A stretch of DNA of 64,000 nt from NCBI RefSeq assembly GCF_002161765.1, contig NZ_NFIN01000003.1, positions 62,001-126,000 of the forward strand, read 5' to 3'. A model generated the notes under the pieces. The model was not told where the DNA came from. It was given only the letters and a program-made list of their open reading frames with translations, and ran no database searches. Every line of letters starts with the position of its first letter. Within the stretch, counting starts at the first letter, position 1. Positions 52,627 through 61,059 of this stretch are shown here, piece after piece. This stretch comes from Bacteroides sp. An322 (GTDB lineage: Bacteria; Bacteroidota; Bacteroidia; Bacteroidales; Bacteroidaceae). The position numbers and the translations under genes were made by a program.

Positions 52627-52854
52627 CTATTCTAAATTGTTAATCGAGTAATTCCACTCTAAACCGTCTTCTTCTCTTACGTACGTTGAAAGCCAATCCA
52701 AAGCAGTTGCTTCTTCGCTTTCTGAACTGAAACAATCTTGAGTGCTAATCTCGTCGTTATTCTCCAATGCTTCATATACCTCATCGGAGACCTCTATATC
52801 GCATAATGTAACCTCGTAAGTCACGCTTACATTTAGTTCTTTTATCTTCTTCAT
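52627..52854 (-). CDS. Small acidic protein, unknown
   Basis: 75 residues, strongly acidic (EALENNDEISTQDCFSSESE). Acidic small proteins of phages often mimic DNA or block host enzymes, but nothing specific supports that here. Start context AGGATT-ATG. Confidence 0.55.
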   Translation of the reverse strand: MKKIKELNVSVTYEVTLCDIEVSDEVYEALENNDEISTQDCFSSESEEATALDWLSTYVREEDGLEWNYSINNLE

Positions 52855-52859
52855 AATCC

Positions 52860-53234
52860 TTACTTTTTAATCAGTTTAATTGCTTCACGTAAGCCGTCCT
52901 CAATAGCTTGTTCGTAACTATCAAATCCTATTTCAAAGTTCTTGCAATATTCATAGTTAGAACTCTGAATATAATACCCCCAACTAAACTTATCTAAGGC
53001 ATATTCGTAAGTTCTCTTCGCGAATACATGTAATTTATACACCTCGCGTAGCCACCTAGCCGCTAAAGCCTGAGTGGGGCGGGAAAATAAGGATTTGCAG
53101 GAGTTATAGTTTACTCGACTTAAGTTATCCCATCCAAATCCGTTATCAGTATATTGTGACGTACATGGTACATCAAACCCTGCCTCTTTCAGCATCTTCG
53201 CGGTTTCGAACGAAACATAACTTTCTTTTATCAT
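52860..53234 (-). CDS. Bacteroides-phage protein, unknown
   Basis: 124 residues (MIKESYVSFETAKMLKEAGF...). TQALAARWLREVYKLHVFAK and the end FDSYEQAIEDGLREAIKLI are typical of a widespread prophage family with no known function. In the early gene string with 2-5 nt spacings. Confidence 0.7.
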   Translation of the reverse strand: MIKESYVSFETAKMLKEAGFDVPCTSQYTDNGFGWDNLSRVNYNSCKSLFSRPTQALAARWLREVYKLHVFAKRTYEYALDKFSWGYYIQSSNYEYCKNFEIGFDSYEQAIEDGLREAIKLIKK

Positions 53235-53236
53235 AG

Positions 53237-53428
53237 CTATTCCTCCTTTAATTCAACAGGTTCATCTTGCCATGTGAGGTCTCTACCTATAAGTTTCTTA
53301 ATTGAGCCTTTAGGTAAAGCCATACACATACTATATTCATACAACGGTATAAACTGATTATTTCCTCTTTTAGGACGGAACTGATAAATACACTCTCTAC
53401 CATCTTTGTCTACTGCTACCCATGCCAT
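53237..53428 (-). CDS. Small protein, unknown
   Basis: 63 residues (MAWVAVDKDGRECIYQFRPK...), short beta-rich composition with KGSIKKLIGRDLTWQDEPVE near the end. Tightly packed between neighbours; no motif. Confidence 0.6.
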   Translation of the reverse strand: MAWVAVDKDGRECIYQFRPKRGNNQFIPLYEYSMCMALPKGSIKKLIGRDLTWQDEPVELKEE

Positions 53429-53429
53429 G

Positions 53430-54300
53430 TTATTCCTCCCACTTAATTATATCAGTCGCAACATAGTTATCTCTATCAATTATTTGCGCAGACGAGATTG
53501 CGGCATCCTTTGAAGAATAAATGTTATCATCCTTGGTTATGTTCACTCCATCACAATCGCGATACACATTCACCCACCCCTCTTTCTTTTCGGGGAGCAT
53601 CATAAGGTCATCTTTGTGTTCCGCGCCTTCTTTGATTAGAACCTTACCTTTTTCGGTATATCCGCATACATCATCTTCCCCGTCAGAGCATTCCACCAAT
53701 GCAAGTATTGGAAAACTTTACATTTTTGTAAAAAAATCGTCTATCAAAGCAAATAATCCTCGCCTTGCGTCCGTCACGTGTGCAGACTGGCTTGCCCTGT
53801 TTCGCCAACTCCAAGGAAAAGGAGTTAAGGTTATTCTTATTATAAGGATATTCATCGGACATTTCCTTTATAGACCTTATCAGTTCCTTGTCCGAAATTT
53901 TCTCATTTACATAAGCGTAAACTGTCCTTGTAAGTGCATTATCCTCTTTTGGAAATATTGTTTTATTTTCTTCCATATCTTCTTTGGTTTGTTTGATTTC
54001 TATTGCAATGAGTCTTTGCTCGTTATTTATTAGTGTAAAAACATCTTTTGGCGGAACAGACACTGCTGTTTCTAAAAGATAATTTTGTACAGTCTTATCA
54101 ACAAAAGTAGTATAAGGCTCTCCGACCTTTTCAAGTTTCTTGAAACACGCTAATTTCTTATCGTTTCTATAAGCGCAATATGGATTTCCAATAAATTTAC
54201 AAGTTCCTACTTCATCAAAGCTACATTGATTGCAATGCCCTATAATACACTGATACCACTCACCGTTGTACTCGAATATTTCTCCTATCTTGCGTTCCAT
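53430..54300 (-). pseudogene. Bacteroides-phage Cys-rich protein split by a 1-nt insertion
   Basis: The first frame starts at ATG 54300 (MERKIGEIFEYNGEWYQCII) with a cysteine cluster CNQCSFDEVGTC and ends at 53683 in ...FSNTCIGGML. The second frame (53699-53430) begins VECSDGEDDVCGYTEKGKVL and ends VATDIIKWEE. Removing one base from the A4 run at 53712-53715 (plus strand) fuses them as ...KFPILALVECSDG..., a continuous protein of about 288 residues, as in intact relatives. So this is one gene broken by a homopolymer indel, either real or a sequencing error. Function unknown. Confidence 0.75.
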
Positions 54301-54302
54301 AA

Positions 54303-54452
54303 TCAAATTACTATTACAGGGTAATCACCGTACCATTCGATATCATTAATTTCATAAACAAAATCATTGTCAGCGTCTCCTTTAATAACATTTACGATTG
54401 CTGACTTATCTTCCACTTTCATAAGTTCATCAATCAATTCCTGTACTGTCAT
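54303..54452 (-). CDS. 49-residue acidic protein
   Basis: ATG 54452 to TGA 54303 (MTVQELIDELMKVEDKSAIV...). It overlaps the upstream zinc-ribbon gene by 23 nt and ends 2 nt before the next start, fitting the tight packing. It belongs to a recurring type of phage protein beginning MTVxELIxEL, function unknown. Confidence 0.65.
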   Translation of the reverse strand: MTVQELIDELMKVEDKSAIVNVIKGDADNDFVYEINDIEWYGDYPVIVI

Positions 54453-54657
54453 TTCTTAGTTTCTTTTTCGGTTTATATTCATTCGTTTCTTTATCGTACT
54501 CGTAGCAGTCTGGGCAGTAGTTCAAATTGTCAATTTTCACCCAGTTCTCATCGACTTCAACACATATATCAACGAAGTCTCTTGTCTTATACTTCGTGCG
54601 CGAACTCTTTCCGCACCTGTCGCACACTGCTTCGTACATCTTCACTTCGCGTATCAT
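54430..54657 (-). CDS. Zinc-ribbon protein
   Basis: 75 residues. Two CxxC pairs (CDRCGKSSRT and YCPDCYEYD) form a zinc ribbon; the rest is charged. Possible nucleic-acid or protein binding. It overlaps the upstream gene by 4 nt. Confidence 0.7.
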   Translation of the reverse strand: MIREVKMYEAVCDRCGKSSRTKYKTRDFVDICVEVDENWVKIDNLNYCPDCYEYDKETNEYKPKKKLRNDSTGID

Positions 54658-54923
54658 AACAATCCTTTATGTTTGAGTTTAACAATAGCATCTTTACGGG
54701 AATATGCTTCAATCTCATGTCCTTTGATGACAAATTTGAACAATGGCTTTTCACCGAATCTTTTTCTGTTTATCTCACCCATTCTCTTGGCATTGGCTTC
54801 TTTTCGCTTACGATGTTCCTCATTCTCGCGTCTTACACGTTCTTGATGGTAAGGATTATGCACATCGTCAACCGAAACCATTGCCGCAGCCATTTGGAGC
54901 AAGAATAATCCTTTTGTGCTCAT
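54654..54923 (-). CDS. Small basic protein, unknown
   Basis: 89 residues from ATG 54923 (MSTKGLFLLQMAAAMVSVDD), preceded by GGAG. Arg/Lys/Glu-rich helix (HQERVRRENEEHRKRKEANA) and a C-terminal IKGHEIEAYSRKDAIVKLKH. No known domain. Confidence 0.65.
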   Translation of the reverse strand: MSTKGLFLLQMAAAMVSVDDVHNPYHQERVRRENEEHRKRKEANAKRMGEINRKRFGEKPLFKFVIKGHEIEAYSRKDAIVKLKHKGLL

Positions 54924-55231
54924 TTCGTTTTCTCCTTTCTCTCTGGCAATAAATCTATTACATACGCCCATTTCAGAACAACATTCTTCAGCAAGTCGTA
55001 ATTTTCTCCGAAGTTCACAGAATACCCTCTTCCGTATGTTTTTCTACATTCAAATACTACAAGCTGATTCTTATCCGGTTTTTCGCTTGCACAGTGCCAC
55101 ACCGAGTTGATGCGCCACTGTGCGCCGGCTATAAATCCTTCTTTTGCGGCTATTGATTCCATTAGTGGGCTTATTCTTGCATTTGGCATTACATAGTCCT
55201 TTGCCGCCTTTTCAATCTGTTCTCTTGTCAT
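54920..55231 (-). CDS. Bacteroides-phage protein (DUF551-like C-terminal half)
   Basis: 103 residues from ATG 55231. MTREQIEKAAKDYVMPNARI and EGFIAGAQWRINSVWH form a conserved N-terminal helical part; VWHCASEKPDKNQLVVFEC resembles the DUF551 opening. Function unknown; frequent in Bacteroides prophage early regions. Confidence 0.7.
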   Translation of the reverse strand: MTREQIEKAAKDYVMPNARISPLMESIAAKEGFIAGAQWRINSVWHCASEKPDKNQLVVFECRKTYGRGYSVNFGENYDLLKNVVLKWAYVIDLLPERKEKTK

Positions 55232-55418
55232 AATCAATATCTTCTTTAAGTTCCACCAATTCTTCCAAAATCTCATTAAACGGGACGCTCATCAGGTATT
55301 CAGCCAGCCAGCACGCTCCTGCCTTGAAATCTTCATCGCAGTGCGACTTGCGGTCTTGGTAATGCCTTATCCCTTCCTTGTGCCGGAGACCGGCCTCTTT
55401 TATCGTTTCCATTTTCAT
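55212..55418 (-). CDS. Small protein, unknown
   Basis: 68 residues from ATG 55418 (MKMETIKEAGLRHKEGIRHY). Contains FKAGACWLAEYLMSVPFNEI, a short hydrophobic helix. Overlaps its downstream neighbour by 20 nt; no motif. Confidence 0.6.
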   Translation of the reverse strand: MKMETIKEAGLRHKEGIRHYQDRKSHCDEDFKAGACWLAEYLMSVPFNEILEELVELKEDIDYDKRTD

Positions 55419-55630
55419 ATTCCTAACTTCTCCTTCCTGTACTTTTCCGCATATTCCTCGTTGCACTTCTCCGGCTTGACCAGAATGACCGTGTTCCGGC
55501 TTATGCGGAGCGGCATTAACGACTCTTCGTGCCTGTAATACTTCCTTATCTTCTCGTTCAGCCCCTTGCTGTTCTCGTCCACCGACGGCTTCCTTTCCAC
55601 CATCGGGTCTTTGATTCTTGCTACGCTCAT
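55415..55630 (-). CDS. Small basic protein, unknown
   Basis: 71 residues (MSVARIKDPMVERKPSVDEN...), Lys/Arg/Glu-rich. Start preceded by AG-rich sequence; overlaps the next gene by 4 nt. No recognised domain. Confidence 0.6.
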   Translation of the reverse strand: MSVARIKDPMVERKPSVDENSKGLNEKIRKYYRHEESLMPLRISRNTVILVKPEKCNEEYAEKYRKEKLGI

Positions 55631-55647
55631 ACTTTCTGTTTTAGTGG

Positions 55648-56280
55648 TTATGCCGATATTGCCTTGGCGATTAATCTTGCGTCGCAGAGCTTCGCCGAAA
55701 GGACGTTGACCGCCGCACGGCAGGTGTCCGTGTCAAGGTTGATCGTGCAGGGTATTCCCATTGTGCGCATCAGCCTGTCAAGCTCCTTGTGGAGTGCGGC
55801 CAGACGCAGGTATCCGATGTTGGAACGCCTGAAACGGGAGTCGACCTGCCTTAGTTCTTCTTCGCGCTTGTCCAGCTGGATGCAGGAGAACTCGCACATC
55901 GTCCTTGCCAGCTCGCACCGTGCAAGCAGGGCGGAATCTTCCAGCCTCGCCTTGTCGAACACCCCCTTGATGCTGTAGTAGAGGATGTCCACGTGTTTCT
56001 GGATGTCTTCAAGGAACGTCTCGTTGGCGTCCGCGAAGAATCCGCTGCGGTCTCCTATGACCTCGAAGAGCATCTTCTCGTACTTTCCACGTAGCCTGTC
56101 TATCACGTTTGTTATTCTTTTTGTCTCATGCCTGTAACGGTCAGACTTCCTTACCGCTTCCACCGCCTCGATAACGGTTGTAATTGCGATGTCGTTTGTG
56201 AACAGGATGTTGTATGTGCATCCTATCACGGCTGGAGCGTGCTTGTCTATCAGCCGGTTCATGAATTCAATCTGTGTCAT
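55648..56280 (-). CDS. Helical protein, unknown
   Basis: 210 residues, almost entirely alpha-helical (MTQIEFMNRLIDKHAPAVIG...; QVDSRFRRSNIGYLRLAALH). Overlaps the methyltransferase stop by 4 nt. No catalytic motif; perhaps a structural partner of a replication or methylation protein. Confidence 0.65.
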   Translation of the reverse strand: MTQIEFMNRLIDKHAPAVIGCTYNILFTNDIAITTVIEAVEAVRKSDRYRHETKRITNVIDRLRGKYEKMLFEVIGDRSGFFADANETFLEDIQKHVDILYYSIKGVFDKARLEDSALLARCELARTMCEFSCIQLDKREEELRQVDSRFRRSNIGYLRLAALHKELDRLMRTMGIPCTINLDTDTCRAAVNVLSAKLCDARLIAKAISA

Positions 56281-57032
56281 GCGAATATTGTTTTTTGAAT
56301 CCTTGAAAGCACCAGTTTCTTGCTTTCACTGTAAAATTTCCTGTTGACTTCAAATCCGTAAGCTCTGCGCCCAAGCTGCGCCGCCGCAAGCAAGGAACTT
56401 CCACTGCCTGCGCATGGGTCTATAACCACATCGTCCTTGTCTGTGAAGATTTCAATAATCCTGCGCAATAAGGGAACAGGCTTTTGCGTCTCATGTATCT
56501 TGGGCGTATCGTTATCCCGCACCCAGTCAAAGCAGTTGAATATCATCCTTCCGTCATTGTTGAACTTCGGGAGCTTGTCTCTGTAAAGCACCAGCCCGTA
56601 TTCGCAGTTGCCGACAATCTTCATGTTGGCTTTGAGCACCTGTGCCGAAAAGTCTTTCCTGAACACAAGGTTGATGTATTTGTTCAGCCCGTATTTCTTT
56701 CCAAGCTCTATGTACTTGAATTGCTGCTCAAACTCGCAGAAAAGCACCATGCAGGGGGATTTACCTGTCCCTTTCGGCTCTTTCATGAGCATCTGTGAAC
56801 AGAAGTGCATGAACTCCGCCGGACGGAACTCGTTGTCATTGTAGAAAAACTGTTTCTTTGCGTATTCGCTTTCTCCCTTTCTGTTGTCTCCGTCATTGTA
56901 CCATTTCGGGTTGCTTGCGTATGCGTTGTTCCCCAACTGGTACGGAGGGTCGCTAAGTATGAGCTGCGCTTTCGGTATTCCGTATGTTTTCCAATTCTGG
57001 AATGAATCATTGAACAATTCGATGTCTTTCAT
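56277..57032 (-). CDS. DNA methyltransferase (N6-adenine/N4-cytosine type)
   Basis: 251 residues. Catalytic DPPY at 28-31 precedes the SAM-binding motif FxGxG, here VIDPCAGSGSSLLAAA (about 208-223), the order of beta-class amino-methyltransferases. HETQKPVPLLRRIIEIF before it is also characteristic. There is no endonuclease neighbour, so it is a stand-alone phage methylase that may protect against host restriction. Specificity cannot be read. Confidence 0.92.
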   Translation of the reverse strand: MKDIELFNDSFQNWKTYGIPKAQLILSDPPYQLGNNAYASNPKWYNDGDNRKGESEYAKKQFFYNDNEFRPAEFMHFCSQMLMKEPKGTGKSPCMVLFCEFEQQFKYIELGKKYGLNKYINLVFRKDFSAQVLKANMKIVGNCEYGLVLYRDKLPKFNNDGRMIFNCFDWVRDNDTPKIHETQKPVPLLRRIIEIFTDKDDVVIDPCAGSGSSLLAAAQLGRRAYGFEVNRKFYSESKKLVLSRIQKTIFA

Positions 57033-57214
57033 TTTTCGATTTTTCTAATTATCAGGAATTTTGTCTCTCCCTTCTTCAGTTGAGCCAGTGTTTCTTCGTC
57101 AACTTCAGCTTCGGTAAGCCCATTCAAGGTCATGTATTGTGGAAGTCTGTATTTCTCGCGTATTCGGTGAATAAGATTCCAATCCCGCGTGACCCAGTAA
57201 ATTGTGATTCTCAT
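57029..57214 (-). CDS. Small basic protein, unknown
   Basis: 61 residues (MRITIYWVTRDWNLIHRIRE), overlapping the methyltransferase start by 4 nt. A strand-helix pattern with DEETLAQLKKGETKFLII; no named domain. Confidence 0.6.
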   Translation of the reverse strand: MRITIYWVTRDWNLIHRIREKYRLPQYMTLNGLTEAEVDEETLAQLKKGETKFLIIRKIEK

Positions 57215-57215
57215 A

Positions 57216-57800
57216 TTATTTTCTCAGGCTTTCTCCGCTAAAGAGAACTGTTCTTGTTATCGCCTTTAGGCGGTCAATGGTTCTTTCTCCGTACTTTTCC
57301 CTCAACTCGTCTATTGACAGATTTGTAGTAATAATCAGGAGCTTCCCTTTTTTCTCTGTTTCATCTGCTAATTCAGCGAAAGCAAGCCTTTTCTCTCCGT
57401 ATTTGACACTAAGGCTCTCCGTGCCTATGTCATCCACATAGATGATGTGTTTTTGTTTTACATCGTCCAAATTGGCATTCATTTGCTGTGCGTCATAGCA
57501 ATTTATCACCTTACGGCAATAATGGTTTAAAACCAAAGGCAGGATCTTTCCGCAAATCAGAGTTTTCCCACGTCCGCAGTTCCCGAAACACAGAAGACCG
57601 CGTCCGCTATTGTCAGTCAGCCAGCCTACGACTTCATCGTATTCCGGTAGCCACCGGGCTTTATCTCTGGTGAAATACCTGATGCCGTTCCATAAGACAT
57701 TTTTTGCATCAGGGATTGACACCTGCACCGTGTTAGGGATAGGAGAGAACCCTGTGTCCTTTAGCCGTTCAATCGTCTGTTGAAAATTTATCTGTTCCAT
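57216..57800 (-). CDS. DnaC-like helicase loader ATPase
   Basis: 194 residues from ATG 57800. AAA+ ATPase with Walker A GNCGRGKT (73-80), Walker B HIIYVDDIGTE (about 121-131) and a sensor region LLIITTNLSIDELREKYGER. It would load the host replicative helicase at the phage origin. It directly follows the initiator-like gene, as P follows O in lambda. Confidence 0.88.
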   Translation of the reverse strand: MEQINFQQTIERLKDTGFSPIPNTVQVSIPDAKNVLWNGIRYFTRDKARWLPEYDEVVGWLTDNSGRGLLCFGNCGRGKTLICGKILPLVLNHYCRKVINCYDAQQMNANLDDVKQKHIIYVDDIGTESLSVKYGEKRLAFAELADETEKKGKLLIITTNLSIDELREKYGERTIDRLKAITRTVLFSGESLRK

Positions 57801-57801
57801 A

Positions 57802-58623
57802 TTACCAGCCTTTCTCTTTGTATTTTCCAATAGAATTGTCTTTCAATACCATGCCTGTATCTGCTTTAGGAGGCATCCGCTCCCGGTTAGCCCATGTAGA
57901 CAACCTTCTTGGCAATTCCCATGTTTTTTCAAGTTCATAGCGCATCTTGGTTCCTGACTTGTTTAGCTCGCTCCAATAATCGAAGAACGCCCTAATCATC
58001 TCTTTCGGGTATTTTCCGACAAAAGGAACTAATGATTGGTAGAAAGAATCTTTTCGAGAGAGAGTAGCAGCTTTAGCTGCGTCTTTCTTTACTACTACGT
58101 CAGTAGTAGTTTCTTTCATATCATTATTCCCTTTTATTTGTTTTGTGTCACCTGTGTGTCGCTTTTTCGGTTCTTTTGGTAACTGTGTCGCTTGCTGTGT
58201 CAGAAGTTGTGTCACTTGTTTGCGTAACTCGCTTATTTCCTGCATTATATCTGTGTCGCTTCTTGTGTCACTCTCTGTGTCGGAGAGCTTTCCGTTATAT
58301 TCTTCATATTTCACGAGCGTTATTACATTCATACCCTGTTCTTGTGAAATAGTTATCATGTTTTCTCTTTTAAGAAAAGCGAGAAATGTTCGTACTTTCC
58401 TTTCTGACCATTTCCAACGCTTGGATAAAAATCTTATGGATGCAGGATATTGTCCTCTTGTATAAGAGACTTCTCGACCTCCGATACTCTCCATACGGGG
58501 CGTTGCCTCAAATCGTGCCGACTGAATCAAGTCGAGCCACGCTTCGCAACTGCTAAAAGTCCGGGCTTCATTCCACATATCATTCGAGAAGAACTTGCGG
58601 CTTAGTTTTATATATCCTTCCAT
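57802..58623 (-). CDS. Phage replication initiator (O-like) with winged-helix domain
   Basis: 273 residues. The N-terminal part (MEGYIKLSRKFFSNDMWNEA, then FLSKRWKWSERKVRTFLAFL as the recognition helix, about 64-83) is a winged-helix DNA-binding domain like phage replisome organisers. A hydrophilic linker (SDTESDTRSDTD and TQLLTQQATQLPKEPKK, about 112-150) is encoded by the iteron array. The C-terminal part (YKPEMIRAFFDYWSE-like) probably binds the loader. Upstream of the DnaC-like gene. Confidence 0.82.
   Translation of the reverse strand: MEGYIKLSRKFFSNDMWNEARTFSSCEAWLDLIQSARFEATPRMESIGGREVSYTRGQYPASIRFLSKRWKWSERKVRTFLAFLKRENMITISQEQGMNVITLVKYEEYNGKLSDTESDTRSDTDIMQEISELRKQVTQLLTQQATQLPKEPKKRHTGDTKQIKGNNDMKETTTDVVVKKDAAKAATLSRKDSFYQSLVPFVGKYPKEMIRAFFDYWSELNKSGTKMRYELEKTWELPRRLSTWANRERMPPKADTGMVLKDNSIGKYKEKGW
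58116..58281. other. Probable phage replication origin: eight iterons plus AT-rich element
   Basis: Eight plus-strand copies of YTGTGTCRCT-like sequence: TGTGTC at 58144, 58155, 58184, 58196, 58208, 58252, 58264 and 58276, in groups spaced 11-12 bp. The copies fall in all three codon registers of the initiator gene, so the DNA motif rather than the peptide is conserved. An AT-rich stretch (58116-58146) lies beside the array. This is the lambda arrangement, with the origin inside the initiator gene. Confidence 0.65.
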
Positions 58624-58627
58624 AATC

Positions 58628-59797
58628 TTAAAATCTCACGTTGGTTAATTGTCTTCCGTTGGAGTAAACTGCCCACTTGCCGTTACCGCCATCCACAAGC
58701 CTCAAATCCTTGACTTCCCCAAACCGTTTGATGTTGCCACACAAATCCACAACCCAACCAGCTTCTTTATTGGGATGGGGTCTGATGGCTCTCCCGACTA
58801 TCTGATACCATAGGGCTAAGGACATTGTAGGGCGAGCCATGACAATAGTGTCCAACTCAGGGTAATCAAATCCGGTTGTAAGTACACCCACATTTGCGAC
58901 AACCGGTATTTCGCCGGATTTGAACGCTTCAAGGATATGCTCGCGTTCTTTCTTGGGCGTGTCTCCTGAAACGATTGCCGCTCCGGGTATAGACCAAGTA
59001 AGCCTTTCAGCCTCTTTCAGAAACCTTGTGAATACCAATATCCCTTTGCGCTTTATTCCGCTTTTAGGGTTCATGAGCCTTTGGACTATACTCACCAGAA
59101 ATCCGTAGAAGTCTATACGCTCATATTCTTTGACTACGGATTTATCAGTGTAGTCGGCACCAGTCGTATTCACCTTTAAGTTGAGTTCATTCCATCCAAT
59201 GGGATTCATCGGGTAATAGTTCAGCTTTGATAGGTACCCCATATCCAAAAGGGTGGAAATCTGCACCTGATAAATCACTTCCGAGAACACGCACGGGCGG
59301 GTACGGGTGATGAATTTCAGCATACTTCCGAAATCACGGCTTGAACTCAATCTGTATGGAGTTGCCGTCAGTCCAAGCACCTTGCATTTCAGCATCGAGA
59401 GGAAATCCCTGTACATTCCTTCCTTGGGGTTGACAAGATGGCACTCGTCAATGATGATGTACTGGAAATGCTGGAAGAGTTCCGGATGGTTCTTCACGCT
59501 GCCGATGGTGGCAAAGGTGATTCTTGACACCTCCTTGCGCCCGAATGACGCAGAGTATATGGAGCAATCCAGCACGCCGTAGGAACAGAGCTTGAGGTAG
59601 TTTTGCTCGAGGATTTCCTTGCTGGGCTGAAAAATGAGCGTATGCCCTTCAAGACGGCTGGCGATGTCGGCTATCACGAGAGATTTCCCCGCTCCGGTGG
59701 GCAACACCATGATGGCACTGTTCTTCTTCGCCTTGTTGTTGAAGAAGCTGACTGCCGCATCGCTGGCTTTCTGTTGGTAATCGCGTAATTTATACAT
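58628..59797 (-). CDS. DEAD/DEAH-box helicase (superfamily 2)
   Basis: 389 residues. Walker A LPTGAGKS (32-39), Walker B/motif II IIIDECHL (about 114), motif III GLTATPYR and the C-terminal motif VIVGRAIRPHP-like (QIVGRAIRPHPNKE, about 340). It unwinds DNA or branched structures in replication or recombination. It overlaps its upstream neighbour by 8 nt. Confidence 0.92.
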   Translation of the reverse strand: MYKLRDYQQKASDAAVSFFNNKAKKNSAIMVLPTGAGKSLVIADIASRLEGHTLIFQPSKEILEQNYLKLCSYGVLDCSIYSASFGRKEVSRITFATIGSVKNHPELFQHFQYIIIDECHLVNPKEGMYRDFLSMLKCKVLGLTATPYRLSSSRDFGSMLKFITRTRPCVFSEVIYQVQISTLLDMGYLSKLNYYPMNPIGWNELNLKVNTTGADYTDKSVVKEYERIDFYGFLVSIVQRLMNPKSGIKRKGILVFTRFLKEAERLTWSIPGAAIVSGDTPKKEREHILEAFKSGEIPVVANVGVLTTGFDYPELDTIVMARPTMSLALWYQIVGRAIRPHPNKEAGWVVDLCGNIKRFGEVKDLRLVDGGNGKWAVYSNGRQLTNVRF

Positions 59798-60131
59798 CGT
59801 CAGATAATTCTATATGTATTTCACCATTCTCTTTAAACAAGATTCTTTTAACAATACATACATCACTTAAATCAAAATCTTTTTTGAGTATCTCTTTGTC
59901 ACAAGAAAAAAGTTCGTCATAACTTAAATCAGAACTTTTTCCATACAGCCATTTTCTGTACCTCCCATAAAGATTATTTTTGTGAATTGTATTTATGAAC
60001 TGTTTTTCTGTTTCAGGACTTATCCAGAATGCGTTTCCGATGCTTGGCAAACATTGTAACATAATGTCCTTGCAAACCTCTTCATCCATATATTCATCGT
60101 AGTTTTCTATATGAATAGTAACCTTTATCAT
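59790..60131 (-). CDS. Small acidic protein, unknown
   Basis: 113 residues (MIKVTIHIENYDEYMDEEVC...). No known motif; it lies between NinG-like and helicase genes and overlaps both, so it is part of the replication-recombination operon. Confidence 0.65.
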   Translation of the reverse strand: MIKVTIHIENYDEYMDEEVCKDIMLQCLPSIGNAFWISPETEKQFINTIHKNNLYGRYRKWLYGKSSDLSYDELFSCDKEILKKDFDLSDVCIVKRILFKENGEIHIELSDDV

Positions 60132-60604
60132 AATCCTTTCTCCTTGCTTAGTTTATCTCCCAAAGCTTTGTAATACTTCGTGAGTTCGATTAATTCGAAA
60201 TCAGCCCATTTCTTTGTCTGCCCGGCTTTCCATGCCAGCTTGTCGAAGCGTTGCTGACCGATTTTTGATTTCAAGTTTTTCTCGTAATGTATCAGATGGT
60301 CTGCGCTGAAACGGTTGCACGACTTACATTCGGCATGTGCGTTGTCTTCGTCAAACCTTGTTGCCATGTGGCGGCGGGAGTGGAAGTGCCCGCAGTCCGC
60401 CTGCTCGTACGGCTTTATCTTGCCGCATGAGATGCAGCGGAAATAACCGTTCGGCATACAATCACGAAGCCGGATATAGCGGCTGAAAACTTTATCGAGT
60501 TTGGCGACTAAATCCGGCTTCTTCTTGATTTTTACTCCTGCCTTGTCAAATAACGGAAAAGGCTTTTCTTTCTTCTTTGGCTTTCGTTTTATGTAGTATG
60601 GCAT
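60128..60604 (-). CDS. NinG/Rap-like recombination protein
   Basis: 158 residues from ATG 60604. Zinc-binding CISCGKIKPYEQADCGHFHS (about 58-77) and HAECKSCNRFSADHL (about 91-105) follow the HNH-like NinG pattern. Lambda NinG (Rap) resolves recombination intermediates. Its ATG overlaps the previous stop as ATGA. Confidence 0.85.
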   Translation of the reverse strand: MPYYIKRKPKKKEKPFPLFDKAGVKIKKKPDLVAKLDKVFSRYIRLRDCMPNGYFRCISCGKIKPYEQADCGHFHSRRHMATRFDEDNAHAECKSCNRFSADHLIHYEKNLKSKIGQQRFDKLAWKAGQTKKWADFELIELTKYYKALGDKLSKEKGL

Positions 60605-61059
60605 CACTTAAATCCCCATTCTTTCATGTAATCGATGTTTTCAGGAAAACCGTCCACATACTTCGGGCTGAGAAATATGCGTTCGCTCTTTAGCTTGAAA
60701 CCTCCCCATTCTGTAGGTGAACACGTTTCGTATTCTTCTTTAGAAATTTCACTAACACTAAAGCGTGGCTGGAATCCATATCCTTGTACGCTTTCTCCTA
60801 AAAGGTGTCCAAACTTTCGCAATGCCCATTCAAAAGCAATATCTTCGTATAGGTAATGTTCAGAGAACACTGCCACGTATATCTTATGTTGGAAATATCC
60901 AGTTTCTGTCAAATCAGGGTTACAGTTGATACAAAAATACTTAATACGTGAAAGTGTTTCCTTGACGAATGTTTCGTACTTTTCACAATCTTCTTTCGTT
61001 AAAAACTCTTTTCCATCATTTGCGATGTAAATGGTTTTAGTGATTTCTTTCGTTTCCAT
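60604..61059 (-). CDS. Phage protein of unknown function
   Basis: 151 residues from ATG 61059 (METKEITKTIYIANDGKEFL). CEKYETFVKETLSRIKYFCI and a C-terminal GGFKLKSERIFLSPKYVDGF. Overlaps the DUF3268-like gene by 23 nt. No recognised domain. Confidence 0.65.
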   Translation of the reverse strand: METKEITKTIYIANDGKEFLTKEDCEKYETFVKETLSRIKYFCINCNPDLTETGYFQHKIYVAVFSEHYLYEDIAFEWALRKFGHLLGESVQGYGFQPRFSVSEISKEEYETCSPTEWGGFKLKSERIFLSPKYVDGFPENIDYMKEWGFK

